Shown here: positions 27,017 through 38,550 of the stretch, piece after piece | How the letters are laid out: the number at the start of each line of letters is the position of its first letter | Position numbering within the stretch: the first letter of the stretch is position 1 | Source of the DNA: Pseudomonas sp. C1C7 | GTDB lineage: Bacteria > Pseudomonadota > Gammaproteobacteria > Pseudomonadales > Pseudomonadaceae | NCBI RefSeq assembly: GCF_013359595.1 | Contig: NZ_JABFMP010000016.1 | Span: 1 to 64,000 of the forward strand | DNA: 64,000 nt | Direction of reading: 5' to 3' | Made by a program: the position numbers and the translations under genes | Notes under the pieces: generated by a model | Databases searched by the model: none | What the model was told of the DNA's origin: nothing | What the model saw: the letters and a program-made list of their open reading frames with translations, nothing else

Positions 27017-27038
27017 GGTGTTTCCCCTCGGAGTAGAG

Positions 27039-27623
27039 TCAGGCCTTCTGGCTGTGCAGGTTTTTCATCGCACGGTTCCATTCACCGGCGAGGATATCCG
27101 GCAGCACGCCGAGGGCAAAGTCGATGCTGGCATCGAGTTTTTCCTGTTCGGCGCGTGGCGCACGACCCAGGACGAAATTTGAAACCATGCTGGCGACGCC
27201 CGGGTGACCGATGCCAAGCCGCAGGCGATGGAACGTATTCTGATTGCCCAATTGCGCAATGATGTCGCGCAACCCGTTGTGACCGCCATGGCCGCCGCCA
27301 ACCTTGAGCTTGGCGACGCCCGGAGGCAGATCGAGTTCGTCGTGTGCCACCAGGATTTCTTCGGGCTTGATGCGGAAGAAACCGGCGAGTGCCGCCACGG
27401 CCTGGCCGCTGCGGTTCATGTAGGTGGTGGGAATCAGTAGACGAACATCCTGACCCTGATGCGAATAGCGCCCGGTCAGGCCGAAATATTTGCGATCGGC
27501 CACAAGATTCACACCTTGTGCGTTCGCGATGCGCTCAACAAAAAGGGCCCCTGCGTTATGCCGGGTCTGTTCGTATTCGGCGCCTGGATTTCCCAGGCCA
27601 ACGATCAGTTTGATGGCAGTCAC
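27039..27623 (-). CDS. pth: Peptidyl-tRNA hydrolase
   Basis: 194 residues from a GTG at 27623, with AAGGAAGGG upstream. The 14 codons before it are not family-like. [17 protein letters not shown] contains the catalytic Asn12 and His22, and HDELDLPPG the catalytic Asp. It releases peptides from peptidyl-tRNAs dropped by the ribosome. It sits between rplY (169 nt upstream, no obvious element) and ychF. Confidence 0.95.
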   Translation of the reverse strand: MTAIKLIVGLGNPGAEYEQTRHNAGALFVERIANAQGVNLVADRKYFGLTGRYSHQGQDVRLLIPTTYMNRSGQAVAALAGFFRIKPEEILVAHDELDLPPGVAKLKVGGGHGGHNGLRDIIAQLGNQNTFHRLRLGIGHPGVASMVSNFVLGRAPRAEQEKLDASIDFALGVLPDILAGEWNRAMKNLHSQKA

Positions 27624-27792
27624 GATAGGGGCCCTTCCTTGAAGTGGTGGATAACATCGCCGCAAAAGGTGCGAGCGGCGAAAGTGGACGAAAAATGCTC
27701 ATTTACCATGAATGTAAACTCCGCGTTCCCGCCCGCTTTCTCGCTACGTTCCAGTCCGCGATGTTTCCGTCACTCCGGCGTACAGAGTGAAA

Positions 27793-28389
27793 TTACTCTG
27801 CAGCGCCTTCTGCAGCTTCTGGAGCAACACGTGGAGCGTGGACGTTGGCAACTGCCTTGTCATCGCCGTGTGCCAGAGCAACAAACTCAACGCCTTTAGG
27901 AGCCTTGAGGTCGGACAGGTGAATGATCGCGCCGACTTCGGCATCAGCCAGGTCAACTTCGATGAATTCAGGCAGGTCCTTGGCTTCGCAGGAAACTTCG
28001 ATCTCGTTCAGAACGTGAGAAATTTCGCCGCCTTTCTTGACCGGAGCTTCTTCGTTGATGAAGTGAACCGGTACTTTTGCAGTCAGTTTCTGGCCAGCAA
28101 CAACACGCACGAAGTCAGCGTGCATGATGAATTGCTTGGCTGGGTGACGCTGCATCGCTTTGACAACGACGTTTTGCTTGGTGCCGTCGACGTTCAGCTC
28201 GATAACGTGGCTGAAAGCAGCTTCGTTTTCGAACAGCTTGGTGATTTCCTTGGCCACGATGGTCAGGGATTGAGCAGGCTTGTCACCACCGTAAACAACG
28301 GCAGGGATGTTGGCGGCGTGACGCAGGCGGCGGCTCGCACCTTTCCCCAGGTCAGTACGCGCTTGAGCGTTCAGAGTAAAGTCAGTCAT
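27793..28389 (-). CDS. rplY: 50S ribosomal protein L25 (CTC-type)
   Basis: 198 residues. The N-terminal L25 domain ([30 protein letters not shown], about 4-95) binds 5S rRNA. A C-terminal CTC extension (about 100-190) is typical of most bacteria but absent from E. coli, whose L25 is 94 residues. The tail is Ala/Glu-rich ([10 protein letters not shown]). It lies downstream of prs, from which a strong terminator separates it. Confidence 0.95.
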   Translation of the reverse strand: MTDFTLNAQARTDLGKGASRRLRHAANIPAVVYGGDKPAQSLTIVAKEITKLFENEAAFSHVIELNVDGTKQNVVVKAMQRHPAKQFIMHADFVRVVAGQKLTAKVPVHFINEEAPVKKGGEISHVLNEIEVSCEAKDLPEFIEVDLADAEVGAIIHLSDLKAPKGVEFVALAHGDDKAVANVHAPRVAPEAAEGAAE

Positions 28390-28452
28390 TTTGTATCTCC
28401 AAAATAGCCATCACCGGTTGGCGTTTGCGACCAGCGCCGGACACGGTATGGG

Positions 28453-28498
28453 CAAAAAAGCCCCGCCCCGACAGGAATGCCGGGGCGGGGCGCTTTTC
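28453..28498 (-). terminator. Terminator/attenuator between prs and rplY
   Basis: Very GC-rich stem AAAAGCCCCGCCCCG / CGGGGCGGGGCGCTTTT. It follows the prs stop on the minus strand and has A/T runs on both sides. Confidence 0.85.
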
Positions 28499-28529
28499 GT
28501 CAACGGGATGTTCTGAAAGGGCAGGGCCC

Positions 28530-29471
28530 TTAGCGGAACATCGCGCTGATCGATTCTTCGTTGCTGATGCGGCGGACCGCTTCGGCAACAACCGGTGCGA
28601 TATCCAGTTGACGGATACGCGCACAGGCTTGTGCGGCTGCGGACAGCGGAATGGTGTTGGTCACCACCAGCTCGTCCAGCACGGAATTTTCAATGTTTTC
28701 GATCGCCCGACCCGACAGCACAGGGTGCGTGCAGTAGGCGAAAACCTTGGCAGCGCCATGCTCTTTCAAGGCCTTGGCCGCGTGGCACAGGGTGCCGGCG
28801 GTATCGACCATGTCATCGACCAGGATGCAGGTACGCCCTTCGACATCACCGATGATATGCATCACTTCAGAGTGATTGGCTTTCTCACGGCGTTTGTCGA
28901 TGATCCCGAGATCCACGCCCAGGGATTTGGCAACGGCACGTGCACGCACGACGCCGCCAATGTCCGGGGACACGATCATCAGGTTTTCGAAGCGCTGATC
29001 TTCGATGTCATCCACCAGAACCGGGGAGCCGTAGATGTTATCTACCGGAATATCGAAGAAGCCCTGAATCTGGTCAGCATGCAGATCAACCGTGAGAACA
29101 CGGTCGATGCCGACTACGGTGAGCATGTCAGCAACGACTTTCGCGCTGATGGCCACACGTGCGGAACGCGGACGGCGATCCTGACGGGCATAACCAAAGT
29201 AAGGAATAACAGCAGTGATACGAGTAGCCGAGGAGCGGCGGAAGGCATCAGCCATCACTACCAGTTCCATCAGGTTATCGTTGGTCGGAGCGCAAGTCGG
29301 CTGAATAATGAAGACGTCTTTACCGCGAACGTTTTCATTGATCTCGGCAGTAATTTCGCCGTCGGAAAACTTGCCGACAGAGATGTCACCGAGAGGGATA
29401 TGCAGCTGACGTACGACACGCCGAGCCAGATCGGGGTTAGCGTTCCCCGTAAAGACCATCATCTTGGACAC
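28530..29471 (-). CDS. prs: Ribose-phosphate pyrophosphokinase
   Basis: 313 residues from a GTG at 29471 (reads [16 protein letters not shown]), the family's usual start. The open frame upstream runs through the tRNA-Gln gene and is not coding. FGYARQDRR and the PRPP-binding loop [14 protein letters not shown] are intact. It makes PRPP from ribose 5-phosphate and ATP for nucleotide, histidine and tryptophan synthesis. It is preceded by tRNA-Gln and ispE, the conserved gamma-proteobacterial order. Confidence 0.96.
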   Translation of the reverse strand: MSKMMVFTGNANPDLARRVVRQLHIPLGDISVGKFSDGEITAEINENVRGKDVFIIQPTCAPTNDNLMELVVMADAFRRSSATRITAVIPYFGYARQDRRPRSARVAISAKVVADMLTVVGIDRVLTVDLHADQIQGFFDIPVDNIYGSPVLVDDIEDQRFENLMIVSPDIGGVVRARAVAKSLGVDLGIIDKRREKANHSEVMHIIGDVEGRTCILVDDMVDTAGTLCHAAKALKEHGAAKVFAYCTHPVLSGRAIENIENSVLDELVVTNTIPLSAAAQACARIRQLDIAPVVAEAVRRISNEESISAMFR

Positions 29472-29518
29472 GCGCAGTACCTGAAGGCTGAGGGTATACC
29501 TGGATGAGTATAGGAAAA

Positions 29519-29593
29519 TGGCAGGGGCGGCTGGATTCGAACCAACGCATGGCAGGATCAAAACCTGCTGCCTTACCGCTTGGCGACGCCCCT
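29519..29593 (-). tRNA. tRNA-Gln (UUG)
   Basis: 75 nt with encoded CCA. The minus strand starts AGGGGCGTCGCCAAG, with the anticodon loop in GGTTTTGATCC giving TTG and the T arm TTCGAATC. The acceptor stem AGGGGCG pairs with CGCCCCT; discriminator G as in tRNA-Gln. It lies between ispE and prs. Confidence 0.95.
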
Positions 29594-29629
29594 GTATCTG
29601 TTGCAACGAGTACCCGGTACTCGGTTCCT

Positions 29630-30481
29630 TTAGAGCAGAGTTTGCAGCTTGCGATGCAACATCGAAACGTTGCTTCCTTTTGCTACAAAACCTGTAAGGG
29701 TCTCTGTAAGAAGGGCCGAGACTTTATCAGCTTCAGCTTTGCTTGGGAAGCCCCCAAACACACAACTTCCAGTCCCGGTGAGTTTTGCTTCGGTAAATTT
29801 ACCTAGCAAATTCAAGGCATTACCAACCTCTGGATAACGTCTTGCTACCACCGGCAAGCAGTCATTTCGACTGTTTCCCTCAGGAACGGGGCGCACTTTA
29901 ATGGGCGGCGTGTTACGTGTCAACAACGGATCGGAAAAAATTTCCGCTGTGCTTACAGAGACTTGCGGCACCAGCACGACGTACCAGGGTTCTTGCGGAT
30001 CGACGGGGGTGAGTTTCTCGCCCACGCCTTCGGCAAAGGCCGCGTGGCCGCGAACGAAAACCGGAACGTCGGCCCCCAGGGTCAGGCCCAGCGCGGCCAG
30101 CCGGTCTTCATCCCAGCCCAGTTGCCAGAGATGGTTGAGCCCCAGCAGGGTGGTCGCGGCATTCGAACTGCCGCCGCCGATCCCGCCGCCCATGGGCAGG
30201 ATCTTGTCGATCCAGATATCGATGCCCAGGGTGCAGCCCGATTGTTCCTGCAGTTTTTTCGCCGCCTTCACGATCAGGTTGCTGTCGTGAGGAACGCCTT
30301 CGAACTCGGTGTGCAGTTGAATCACGCCGTCTTCGCGCAAGGCGAAGGTGATTTCGTCGCCGTAATCGAGGAACTGAAACAGCGTCTGCAATTCGTGATA
30401 ACCGTCTTCGCGGCGACCAAGAATGTGCAGCATCAGATTGAGCTTGGCCGGGGAGGGCAGGGTCAGGCGAGCGGTCGACAT
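29630..30481 (-). CDS. ispE: 4-diphosphocytidyl-2-C-methyl-D-erythritol kinase
   Basis: 283 residues, GHMP kinase family. The N-terminus [23 protein letters not shown] carries the catalytic Lys, and [18 protein letters not shown] is the ATP loop. It phosphorylates CDP-methylerythritol in the non-mevalonate isoprenoid pathway. It starts one nucleotide after the lolB stop (TGA-C-ATG), so the two are co-translated. Confidence 0.95.
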   Translation of the reverse strand: MSTARLTLPSPAKLNLMLHILGRREDGYHELQTLFQFLDYGDEITFALREDGVIQLHTEFEGVPHDSNLIVKAAKKLQEQSGCTLGIDIWIDKILPMGGGIGGGSSNAATTLLGLNHLWQLGWDEDRLAALGLTLGADVPVFVRGHAAFAEGVGEKLTPVDPQEPWYVVLVPQVSVSTAEIFSDPLLTRNTPPIKVRPVPEGNSRNDCLPVVARRYPEVGNALNLLGKFTEAKLTGTGSCVFGGFPSKAEADKVSALLTETLTGFVAKGSNVSMLHRKLQTLL

Positions 30482-30482
30482 G

Positions 30483-31100
30483 TCATTGCCCCAGCTTGCG
30501 CGGTTGCCAGGCCTTGATCACCAGCGTGACGTCGAGGTCACTGCCGTGCAGCTTGATCCGCTCGGGCAGCCAGTAGCCGTTCTGCTCGGCGTAGGCGGTG
30601 TATTCGACCTGCCAGCCGTCCTGTTCCAGATTGGCCAGGCGACTGTCGCCGTCCAGGGTCAGGCGGCTCTTGCTGTCCGGCGCCGGCAGCCCGCGGACCC
30701 ACCAGGCCAGATTGGAGACCGGCAGTTTCCAGCCCAGCTGTTCTTCGAGCAGCGCATCCGGGCTCGGCGCTTCATAGCGGCCCTGGTTCGCAACTTCCAG
30801 CGACACTTTGCCCGGCCGCCCGGTCAGGCGTGCGGCACCGCGACCCAGTGGGCCGGAAAGGCGAATGTCGTAGTAATCCTGGCGCTGCAACCAGAACAGC
30901 GTGCCGCTGCCCGAGTCTTTCGGTGCGCGAATTCCGATCTTGCCGTCGATCTGCCAGCCGTCGAGGTTGGTCAGTTGCTGTTTGTGTTCGCGCCATTGCG
31001 CGGGGTTGCCGTGCCCCTCGACCGATTCGCGGGCACCGAAACCCGCACAACCGGCGAGCAGGGCGATGAAGCTGAAAACGATGATGTGACGCAAAAACAT
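30483..31100 (-). CDS. lolB: Outer-membrane lipoprotein receptor LolB
   Basis: 205 residues with lipobox LLAGC (Cys18). Mature features include [25 protein letters not shown] and the tryptophan/leucine-rich core typical of LolB. It accepts lipoproteins from periplasmic LolA and inserts them into the outer membrane. It is 4 nt downstream of the TPR lipoprotein gene and 1 nt before ispE. Confidence 0.94.
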   Translation of the reverse strand: MFLRHIIVFSFIALLAGCAGFGARESVEGHGNPAQWREHKQQLTNLDGWQIDGKIGIRAPKDSGSGTLFWLQRQDYYDIRLSGPLGRGAARLTGRPGKVSLEVANQGRYEAPSPDALLEEQLGWKLPVSNLAWWVRGLPAPDSKSRLTLDGDSRLANLEQDGWQVEYTAYAEQNGYWLPERIKLHGSDLDVTLVIKAWQPRKLGQ

Positions 31101-31104
31101 GATC

Positions 31105-32829
31105 TTAAAGAGTCTCTGAACCGGTCAGGCGCTTGATGGTGCTGCGCAGGATAGGGCTGTCGGGTTGTGCCTTGAGGAACTTGTCCCAGATTTGCCGGGC
31201 TTCACGCTGTTTGCCGCTGGCCCACAGGACTTCGCCCAGGTGTGCGGCGACTTCCTGATCGGGGAAGCGTTCCAGGGCCTGACGCAGCAGGCGTTCGGCT
31301 TCGTCCAGGTTGCCCAGGCGGAAATTCACCCAGCCGAGGCTGTCGAGTACCGCCGGATCTTCCGGATTGATCTGGTGTGCCTGCTCGATCAGGGCCTTGG
31401 CTTCGGCATAACGGGTCGTACGATCGGACAGGGTATAACCGAGGGCGTTCAGTGCCATCGCATTGTCCGGGTCGCGCTTGATGATCAGGCGCAGGTCTTT
31501 CTCCATTTGCGCCAGGTCATTGCGTTTTTCCGCCTGCATCGCCCGGGTGTACAGCAGGTTCGGATCATCCGGGTATTGTTGCAGGGCCTTTTGCAGAACC
31601 TGCCAGGCCTTGTCGCCCTGCTTGTTGGCAGCCAGGGTTTCGGCTTCGATCAGATACAGCTGGATCGCGTAATCCGGTTGTTCGTCGCGCTGGGCGGCCA
31701 GTTTGCTCTGGGCTTCGGCGGTCTTGCCGTTGTTCATCAGGATATCGGCCTGACGCAGTTGGGCCGGCAGGTAGTCGTTGCCCGGTCCGACCTGGCCGTA
31801 TTCGATCAGCGCGCCCTGTGGATCGTTGCGCTCTTCGGCGATCCGGCCCAGGTTCAGGTGCGCCGAATCGACGTGGCTTTCCCGGGCGATCAGGTCTTCC
31901 AGATAGCCCTTGGCTTCATCCCATGCCTTGGCTTCCAGGCAGACCAGCGCCAGGGAATAACGCAGTTCGTCGTCTTCCGGGTATTGCTGAACGAGGCTGG
32001 AGAACTCGGCCTTGGCGTCATCCATGCGGTCCTGTTCGACCAGCATGCGCGCGTAGGTCAGGCGCAGGCGCTTGTCGTCCGGGTATTTCTTGATGCTTTT
32101 TTGCAGAAGCGGCAGGGCTTCATCGCTGCGACCCAGGGTTTGCAGCAGGCGCGCGCGCAGCAGGATCGGGGCGATTTCGCCGTCTTCCGGCGGATTGTCC
32201 TCCAGCAGGGTCAACGCTGCGCGGGAGTCGCCATCCTGTTGCAGCAGCAAGGCCTTGCCGAAGATCAGCTGGCCGTTGTTCGGGTGACGTTGCAGCAGAC
32301 GGTCGAAACTCTTCATCAGACCGTTGCGGGTGTCCTGGTCGGTATCCGCCGCGGACAGGGCCAAAAAGTCGAAATGGGTATCGCCCTTGCCCTGCAGGAC
32401 TTTCTCCATATAGACCATCGAGTCGTCATAACGCCCGGCGCGCGCCAGTTGCACGGCAGCGGCACGTTGCGCCTCGAGGTCGTCCGGAGCGTTTTTGGCC
32501 CAGATCAGGGCGGTGTCCAGAGCGGGCTGGTCGGCGCCCAGGTATTCGGCGATGCGAAATGCCCGTTCGGAGACGCCCGGGTCCTGGGTATTGATCGCCT
32601 GGGTCACGTAATTGTCCAGGGCAATGTCGAAGCGATTGCGCTGGCCTGCCAGTTCGGCGCTCAGCAGACTGAAGATCGTGTCCTGGCTGAACGAGCTGTA
32701 AACCTTGGGTTTTTCAGGTGCCGGGGTGCTGTCTTCGACCGGCGAGGCGCTGTCGGGCGATACCGGGGCCAGGGCCTGGCAGCCGGTGAGGAAGACAAAT
32801 GCGAGGAGCAACGCGGAGGATCTATTCAT
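31105..32829 (-). CDS. TPR-repeat lipoprotein
   Basis: 574 residues. The lipobox FLTGC (Cys17) implies envelope anchoring. The rest is a long array of tetratricopeptide-like helices (about 65-570), best seen in [41 protein letters not shown] split over two repeats. TPR lipoproteins act as scaffolds in envelope assembly; no specific partner can be named. It is the first gene of the lolB-ispE operon and divergent from hemA across 225 nt. Confidence 0.88.
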   Translation of the reverse strand: MNRSSALLLAFVFLTGCQALAPVSPDSASPVEDSTPAPEKPKVYSSFSQDTIFSLLSAELAGQRNRFDIALDNYVTQAINTQDPGVSERAFRIAEYLGADQPALDTALIWAKNAPDDLEAQRAAAVQLARAGRYDDSMVYMEKVLQGKGDTHFDFLALSAADTDQDTRNGLMKSFDRLLQRHPNNGQLIFGKALLLQQDGDSRAALTLLEDNPPEDGEIAPILLRARLLQTLGRSDEALPLLQKSIKKYPDDKRLRLTYARMLVEQDRMDDAKAEFSSLVQQYPEDDELRYSLALVCLEAKAWDEAKGYLEDLIARESHVDSAHLNLGRIAEERNDPQGALIEYGQVGPGNDYLPAQLRQADILMNNGKTAEAQSKLAAQRDEQPDYAIQLYLIEAETLAANKQGDKAWQVLQKALQQYPDDPNLLYTRAMQAEKRNDLAQMEKDLRLIIKRDPDNAMALNALGYTLSDRTTRYAEAKALIEQAHQINPEDPAVLDSLGWVNFRLGNLDEAERLLRQALERFPDQEVAAHLGEVLWASGKQREARQIWDKFLKAQPDSPILRSTIKRLTGSETL

Positions 32830-33054
32830 ATAGGAAGAGGGCGACTAACCTGCGGTCGGGCCATCATGACACAAGCTTTCGGTCAAACATAACCGGCCCG
32901 CCAATTTACCGATTTCACCGCAGTGGCGTCCGCTCAAACGAGAACGGCTCGCAATCGCCGGCGATCTCTACCGGGGCGATAGATATCGGGTAGTTGTCCT
33001 GAATCTTTCGAAGTAGGACAATTGCCGGCTTCACGTCACCATCAGCGACTTTGA

Positions 33055-34344
33055 ATGGCCTTCCTCGCACTCGGTATTAACCACAAGACTGCTTCAGTAG
33101 ACGTCCGCGAGCGCGTGGCCTTTACCCCTGAGCAGCTGGTTGAGGCCCTGCAGCAGCTCTGCCGACTCACCGACAGCCGCGAAGCTGCGATCCTCTCCAC
33201 CTGCAATCGCAGTGAACTCTATATAGAACAGGATCACCTGTCGGCCGAAATCGTGCTGCGCTGGCTGGCCGAATACCATCAATTGAGCTTCGAAGAGCTG
33301 CGCGAAAGCGCTTATGTGCATGAAGATGATGCGGCAGTTCGTCACATGATGCGCGTCGCCTCCGGGCTCGACTCGCTGGTGCTGGGCGAACCGCAGATTC
33401 TCGGCCAGATGAAGTCGGCCTACGCCGTGGCCCGCGAAGCCGGCACCGTCGGTCCGTTGCTCGGTCGGCTGTTTCAGGCCACGTTCAACGCGGCCAAGCA
33501 GGTGCGCACCGACACCGCCATCGGCGAAAACCCGGTTTCCGTGGCGTTTGCCGCGGTCAGCCTGGCCAAGCAGATTTTCAGCGACCTGCAGCGTAGCCAG
33601 GCCCTGTTGATCGGCGCCGGCGAGACCATCACCCTGGTCGCCCGCCATCTGCATGACTTGGGCGTAAAACGCATCGTCGTGGCCAACCGCACGCTGGAGC
33701 GTGCCAGCATCCTCGCCGAGCAGTTCGGCGCCCATGCGGTGCTGCTGTCGGACATTCCGGCAGAGCTGGTGCGCAGCGATATCGTCATCAGTTCGACCGC
33801 CAGCCAATTGCCGATCCTTGGCAAGGGCGCTGTGGAAAGTGCGCTGAAACTGCGCAAGCACAAGCCGATTTTCATGGTGGACATTGCCGTTCCCCGGGAT
33901 ATCGAACCTGAAGTCGGCGAGTTGGACGACGTTTACCTCTACAGCGTCGACGATCTGCACGAAGTGGTCGCCGAGAACCTCAAGAGTCGTCAGGGCGCCG
34001 CGCAGGCCGCGGAAGAAATGGTCTCGGTCGGCGCCGAGGATTTCATGGTCCGCCTGCGCGAACTGGCGGCGGTGGACGTGCTCAAGGCCTATCGTCAACA
34101 GAGCGAACGCCTGCGCGACGAAGAACTGCAAAAGGCCCAGCGCCTGCTGGCCAACGGCGGCAGTGCCGAAGAGGTGCTGGTGCAACTGGCCCGTGGCCTG
34201 ACCAACAAACTGTTGCACGCCCCGAGCGTGCAGTTGAAAAAGCTCTCTGCCGAAGGGCGCCTCGATGCGCTGGCGATGGCCCAGGAACTCTTTGCCCTCA
34301 ATGAGGGCTCATCGGAAAGCTTTTCGGATAAGAAATCGCAATGA
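33055..34344 (+). CDS. hemA: Glutamyl-tRNA reductase
   Basis: 429 residues. [17 protein letters not shown] and STCNRSELY with the catalytic Cys50, an NADPH-binding Rossmann region ([17 protein letters not shown]) and a C-terminal dimerisation helix. It reduces glutamyl-tRNA to glutamate-1-semialdehyde, the committing step of the C5 heme pathway. It overlaps prfA by 4 nt (ATGA), as in many gamma-proteobacteria. Another heme gene (hemH) lies at 45.5 kb in the window. Confidence 0.96.
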   Translation: MAFLALGINHKTASVDVRERVAFTPEQLVEALQQLCRLTDSREAAILSTCNRSELYIEQDHLSAEIVLRWLAEYHQLSFEELRESAYVHEDDAAVRHMMRVASGLDSLVLGEPQILGQMKSAYAVAREAGTVGPLLGRLFQATFNAAKQVRTDTAIGENPVSVAFAAVSLAKQIFSDLQRSQALLIGAGETITLVARHLHDLGVKRIVVANRTLERASILAEQFGAHAVLLSDIPAELVRSDIVISSTASQLPILGKGAVESALKLRKHKPIFMVDIAVPRDIEPEVGELDDVYLYSVDDLHEVVAENLKSRQGAAQAAEEMVSVGAEDFMVRLRELAAVDVLKAYRQQSERLRDEELQKAQRLLANGGSAEEVLVQLARGLTNKLLHAPSVQLKKLSAEGRLDALAMAQELFALNEGSSESFSDKKSQ

Positions 34345-35423
34345 AAGCGTCACTGCTTAAAAAACTGGACATTCTCCAGGACCGCTTCGAGGAATTGACC
34401 GCCTTGCTGGGCGACGGCGAGGTCATTTCCGATCAGGCCAAATTCCGCACCTATTCCAAGGAATACGCGGAAGTCGAACCGATCATCAGCGCCTATCAAC
34501 AGTTGCTCAAAGTGCAGGGCGACCTCGAAAGCGCCCAGGCCCTGCTCAAGGACAGCGACCCGGACATGCGCGAAATGGCCGTGGAAGAAGTCCGCGAAGC
34601 CAAGGAACAACTGGTCGAACTGGAAGCCAGCCTGCAACGCATGTTGCTGCCCAAGGACCCGAACGACGGACGCAACGTGTTCCTCGAAATCCGCGCCGGC
34701 ACCGGCGGTGACGAGGCGGCGATCTTCTCCGGCGACCTGTTCCGCATGTATTCGCGTTACGCCGAGCGTCGTGGCTGGCGCGTGGAAATCCTCTCGGAAA
34801 ACGAGGGCGAACACGGCGGCTACAAGGAAGTCATCGCCCGGGTCGAGGGCGAGAACGTCTACGGCAAACTGAAATTCGAATCCGGCGCCCACCGCGTGCA
34901 GCGCGTTCCGGCGACCGAGTCCCAGGGGCGGATCCACACCTCGGCCTGCACCGTGGCCGTGTTGCCCGAGCCTGACGAGCAGGAAGCCATCGAGATCAAC
35001 CCGGCGGACCTGCGCATCGATACCTACCGTTCCTCCGGTGCGGGTGGTCAGCACGTCAACAAGACCGACTCGGCGATCCGCATCACCCACTTGCCGTCCG
35101 GCATCGTGGTCGAGTGCCAGGAAGAGCGTTCGCAGCACAAGAACCGGGCGCGGGCGATGGCCTGGCTGTCGGCCAAGCTCAACGATCAGCAGACCAGTGC
35201 CGCCGCCAACGCGATTGCCAGCGAGCGCAAGTTGCTGGTGGGTTCCGGTGACCGTTCCGAGCGCATCCGCACCTACAACTTTGCCCAGGGCCGGGTGACC
35301 GACCACCGGGTCAACCTGACGCTGTACTCCCTGGACGAAATCCTCGCCGGTGGTGTCGAGGCGGTGATCGAGCCGCTGCTGGCCGAATATCAGGCCGATC
35401 AACTGGCAGCGATAGGTGAGTAA
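34341..35423 (+). CDS. prfA: Peptide chain release factor 1
   Basis: 360 residues. The stop-codon-reading tripeptide P-A-T (in [10 protein letters not shown]) marks RF1 (UAA/UAG) rather than RF2, and [13 protein letters not shown] contains the catalytic GGQ. The Gln of GGQ is the substrate of PrmC, encoded immediately downstream with no gap. Confidence 0.97.
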   Translation: MKASLLKKLDILQDRFEELTALLGDGEVISDQAKFRTYSKEYAEVEPIISAYQQLLKVQGDLESAQALLKDSDPDMREMAVEEVREAKEQLVELEASLQRMLLPKDPNDGRNVFLEIRAGTGGDEAAIFSGDLFRMYSRYAERRGWRVEILSENEGEHGGYKEVIARVEGENVYGKLKFESGAHRVQRVPATESQGRIHTSACTVAVLPEPDEQEAIEINPADLRIDTYRSSGAGGQHVNKTDSAIRITHLPSGIVVECQEERSQHKNRARAMAWLSAKLNDQQTSAAANAIASERKLLVGSGDRSERIRTYNFAQGRVTDHRVNLTLYSLDEILAGGVEAVIEPLLAEYQADQLAAIGE

Positions 35424-36254
35424 ATGACGATCATCGCCAGTCTGTTGCGCGCCGCCGATTTGCCCGATTCGCCCACTGCGCGCCTGGACGCCGAACTGTT
35501 GCTGGCGGCGGCGCTGGGCAAGTCCCGCAGCTTTCTGCACACGTGGCCCGAGCGCATCGTGCCCAGTGAAGCAGCGCTGACATTCTCCAATTATCTGCAA
35601 CGCCGTCGTGGCGGTGAGCCGGTGGCTTATATTCTTGGTCAGCAGGGCTTCTGGAAGCTCGACCTGGAAGTGGCGCCGCACACCCTGATCCCGCGTCCGG
35701 ACACCGAGTTGCTGGTGGAAGCCGCCCTCGAACTGTTGCCCGCCACACCGGCCAAGGTCCTGGATCTGGGCACCGGCAGCGGCGCCATCGCACTGGCGTT
35801 GGCCAGCGAACGTCCGGCATGGAAAGTCACCGCCGTGGACCGCGTGCTGGAAGCCGTGGCCCTGGCCGAGCGCAATCGCCAGCGCCTGCATCTGAACAAC
35901 GCCACGGTGCTCAGCAGTCACTGGTTCAGTGCGCTGCAAGGCCAGCGTTTTCAGTTGATCATCAGCAACCCGCCGTACATCGCCGCCGCCGACCCGCACC
36001 TGGTCGAGGGTGATGTGCGCTTCGAGCCGGCCAGTGCCTTGGTCGCCGGTGTCGACGGGCTCGACGATCTGCGCTTGATCGTCGCCCAGGCACCGGATCA
36101 TCTGGAAGCCGGTGGCTGGTTGATGCTTGAACACGGTTACGATCAGGCCGAAGCCGTGCGCGATCTGCTGCTGACCCGCGGCTTCGAAGAAGTCCACAGC
36201 CGCACCGACCTGGGCGGCCATCAACGCATCAGTCTGGGACGCCTGCCGTGCTGA
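35424..36254 (+). CDS. prmC: Release factor glutamine methyltransferase
   Basis: 276 residues. The SAM-binding motif VLDLGTGSGAIALALA and the catalytic NPPY (IISNPPYIAAADPHL) are intact. It methylates the GGQ glutamine of RF1 and RF2. Its ATG directly follows the prfA stop, and its own stop overlaps moeB by 7 nt. Confidence 0.96.
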   Translation: MTIIASLLRAADLPDSPTARLDAELLLAAALGKSRSFLHTWPERIVPSEAALTFSNYLQRRRGGEPVAYILGQQGFWKLDLEVAPHTLIPRPDTELLVEAALELLPATPAKVLDLGTGSGAIALALASERPAWKVTAVDRVLEAVALAERNRQRLHLNNATVLSSHWFSALQGQRFQLIISNPPYIAAADPHLVEGDVRFEPASALVAGVDGLDDLRLIVAQAPDHLEAGGWLMLEHGYDQAEAVRDLLLTRGFEEVHSRTDLGGHQRISLGRLPC

Positions 36255-37003
36255 ATGATCAGGAATTGCTGCGCTACAGCCGACAGATCCTGTTGGCCCA
36301 CATCGACATCGACGGTCAGCTGAAGCTCAAGGACAGTCGCGTGCTGATCGTCGGCCTCGGTGGTCTCGGCGCCCCGGTGGCGCTGTACCTGGCGGCGGCA
36401 GGTGTCGGTGAACTGCATCTGGCGGACTTCGACACGGTCGACCTGACCAACCTGCAGCGCCAGATCATTCACGACACCGACAGCGTCGGCACCACCAAGG
36501 TCGATTCGGCGATCAAGCGTCTGACGGCCATCAATCCCGAAGTCCGGCTGGTGGCCCATCGCGCCGCGCTGGATGAAGACTCACTCGCGGCAGTGGTGGC
36601 CGGGGTGGATCTGGTCCTCGACTGCTCCGATAACTTTTCCACCCGCGAAGCGGTCAATGCCGCTTGCGTCGCGGCGATCAAGCCGCTGGTCAGTGGTGCG
36701 GCGATTCGCCTGGAAGGGCAGTTGTCGGTGTTCGATCCGCGCCGCGCCGAGAGCCCGTGCTACCACTGCCTGTACGGGCACGGCAGCGAGGCCGAACTGA
36801 CCTGCAGCGAAGCTGGCGTGGTCGGTCCGTTGGTGGGGCTGGTGGGCAGCTTGCAGGCGCTCGAAGCACTCAAGTTGCTGGCCGGTTTCGGCGAGCCGCT
36901 GGTGGGGCGTCTGCTGTTGATCGATGCGCTGGGCTCGCGCTTTCGCGAGTTGCGGGTCAAGCGCGATCCGGGCTGCAGTGTCTGTGGGTCAACGCATGCG
37001 TGA
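36248..37003 (+). CDS. moeB: Molybdopterin-synthase adenylyltransferase MoeB
   Basis: 251 residues from a GTG start inside the end of prmC. E1-like ATP site [24 protein letters not shown], and two zinc-binding CxxC pairs (CYHC and CSVC). It adenylates the C-terminus of MoaD for sulfur transfer; ThiF is the close alternative, but the prmC-moeB-murI context favours MoeB. It overlaps murI by 8 nt. Confidence 0.92.
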   Translation: MLNDQELLRYSRQILLAHIDIDGQLKLKDSRVLIVGLGGLGAPVALYLAAAGVGELHLADFDTVDLTNLQRQIIHDTDSVGTTKVDSAIKRLTAINPEVRLVAHRAALDEDSLAAVVAGVDLVLDCSDNFSTREAVNAACVAAIKPLVSGAAIRLEGQLSVFDPRRAESPCYHCLYGHGSEAELTCSEAGVVGPLVGLVGSLQALEALKLLAGFGEPLVGRLLLIDALGSRFRELRVKRDPGCSVCGSTHA

Positions 37004-37787
37004 AGCGCCGATCGGCGTTTTCGACTCCGGTGTTGGCGGGCTGTCGGTGCTGGCCGAGATCCAGCGCTTGCTGCCCAACGAATCGCTGTTGTACGTCGCC
37101 GATTGCGGCAATGTTCCTTACGGCGAAAAGTCGCCGGCATTCATCCAGCAACGTTGCAGCGTGATTGCCGATTTCTTTCAAGGGCACGGCGCAAAGGCGC
37201 TGGTGCTGGCCTGCAATACCGCCACCGTTGCCGGTGTCGCGGATTTGCGGCGCGATTACCCAGAGTGGCCCATCGTCGGCATGGAGCCGGCGGTCAAGCC
37301 GGCGGCGGCCGCGACCCGCAGCGGCGTGGTTGGCGTGCTGGCGACGACGGGCACTCTGCAGAGCGCCAAGTTCGCCGCATTGCTCGACCGCTTCGCCAGC
37401 GATGTGCGCGTGATCACTCAGCCTTGCCCCGGGCTGGTGGAGCTTATCGAAAGTGGCGATCTGCACAGCGCGGCCCTGCGCCAGTTGCTGGAAAGCTACG
37501 TTCGGCCGCTGCTCACCGCTGGCGCCGACACCATCATTCTCGGCTGCACCCATTACCCCTTTCTCAAGCCGCTGCTCAAGCAGATGATCCCCGATGACAT
37601 CAGTCTGATCGACACCGGCGCCGCCGTCGCGCGGCAGCTTCAACGCCTGCTCGCCGAGCGCGAATTGCTCGCCGAAGGACCTGCGCGAACCGCGCAGTTC
37701 TGGAGCAGCGCCGACCCTGCGCATTTCACAAATATATTGCCGATCCTGTGGCATAACCGCGGTGTTGTGCAAAGCTTTGAAAGGTAG
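36996..37787 (+). CDS. murI: Glutamate racemase
   Basis: 263 residues from the ATG at 36996 ([19 protein letters not shown]). The frame extends 24 codons upstream, but that is inside moeB. Both catalytic cysteines are present (VLACNTATV and ILGCTHYPF). It makes D-glutamate for peptidoglycan. It is the last gene of the hemA-prfA-prmC-moeB-murI series. Confidence 0.95.
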   Translation: MREAPIGVFDSGVGGLSVLAEIQRLLPNESLLYVADCGNVPYGEKSPAFIQQRCSVIADFFQGHGAKALVLACNTATVAGVADLRRDYPEWPIVGMEPAVKPAAAATRSGVVGVLATTGTLQSAKFAALLDRFASDVRVITQPCPGLVELIESGDLHSAALRQLLESYVRPLLTAGADTIILGCTHYPFLKPLLKQMIPDDISLIDTGAAVARQLQRLLAERELLAEGPARTAQFWSSADPAHFTNILPILWHNRGVVQSFER

Positions 37788-37898
37788 TTAGGGGGAAACA
37801 GCAATTGGGGTGAACTTCTGATAAACCGTCGACTTCTATAGCTGTGAGCGTCAAGCAACAATAAAACCAAACGAAATCGTTCGGAAAAGGATGTTTCT

Positions 37899-38417
37899 AT
37901 GAAGCGACTATTCTGTTTGGCCGCGATTGCGGCCGCGTTGATGGGGCAAAGTTTTACGGCACAGGCGGCGGGGGTGGAGTTCGGGGTCGGTCAGACCAGT
38001 GATTCGACCATGACTTATCGTCTGGGTATGCAATTCGATTGGGACAAGAGTTGGTGGCAGACCGACGTCGGTCGACTCACCGGTTACTGGAGCGGTGCCT
38101 ATACCTACTGGGAAGGTGACGAGTCCTCCAGCAACCACAGCCTGTCTTTCTCGCCTGTGTTCGTTTACGAGTTTTCCGGCCAGAACGTCAAACCCTATGT
38201 GGAACTTGGGGTAGGCGTGGCGTTGTTCGCCAACACGGAAGTGGAAGGCAACGAACTGGGCGGTGCCTTTCAGTTCGAAGACCGCTTTGGTGTCGGCCTG
38301 CGCTTTGCCGGCGGACATGAAGTCGGCATTCGCGCGACGCACTATTCCAATGCCGGGATCAGCAGCCCGAACGATGGGGTAGAGAGTTACGCGTTGCATT
38401 ACACGATGCCGCTGTAA
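37899..38417 (+). CDS. pagL: Lipid A 3-O-deacylase PagL
   Basis: 172 residues. A signal peptide (MKRLFCLAAIAAALMGQSFTAQA, cleavage near 23) is followed by alternating amphipathic strands fitting an eight-stranded outer-membrane barrel. The catalytic triad is visible as H148, S150 and E162 (THYSNAG...VES), with the same spacing (+2, +14) as in P. aeruginosa PagL, and the C-terminal residues suit an outer-membrane protein. It removes the 3-O-acyl chain of lipid A. A separate small gene with AAAGGA before the start. Confidence 0.9.
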   Translation: MKRLFCLAAIAAALMGQSFTAQAAGVEFGVGQTSDSTMTYRLGMQFDWDKSWWQTDVGRLTGYWSGAYTYWEGDESSSNHSLSFSPVFVYEFSGQNVKPYVELGVGVALFANTEVEGNELGGAFQFEDRFGVGLRFAGGHEVGIRATHYSNAGISSPNDGVESYALHYTMPL

Positions 38418-38429
38418 CGCCTGTACCCC

Positions 38430-38529
38430 CTGTAGGAGCCGAGCTTGCTCGCGATGGTCGTCAACGATAACGCTGGGAATCTGACACCCGGCGGCGTTCT
38501 CCAGACCATCGCGAGCTTGGCTCCTACAG
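38430..38529. repeat. REP inverted pair
   Basis: CTGTAGGAGCCGAGCTTGCTCGCGATGG and its inverted copy CCATCGCGAGC...GGCTCCTACAG flank a 44-nt core (BIME-like), between convergent pagL and ykgJ-family genes. Confidence 0.9.
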
Positions 38530-38550
38530 AGGGCAAGGGGGCTGGGAGTC

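Noticed and set aside
31165..32892. 575-codon plus-strand frame opposite the TPR lipoprotein gene
   Set aside because: Antisense shadow of a clear TPR protein, with biased composition and no ribosome-binding site.
34350..36224. 624-codon open frame antisense to prfA and prmC
   Set aside because: It mirrors two certain genes. High GC makes long antisense frames common, and its translation has no family features.
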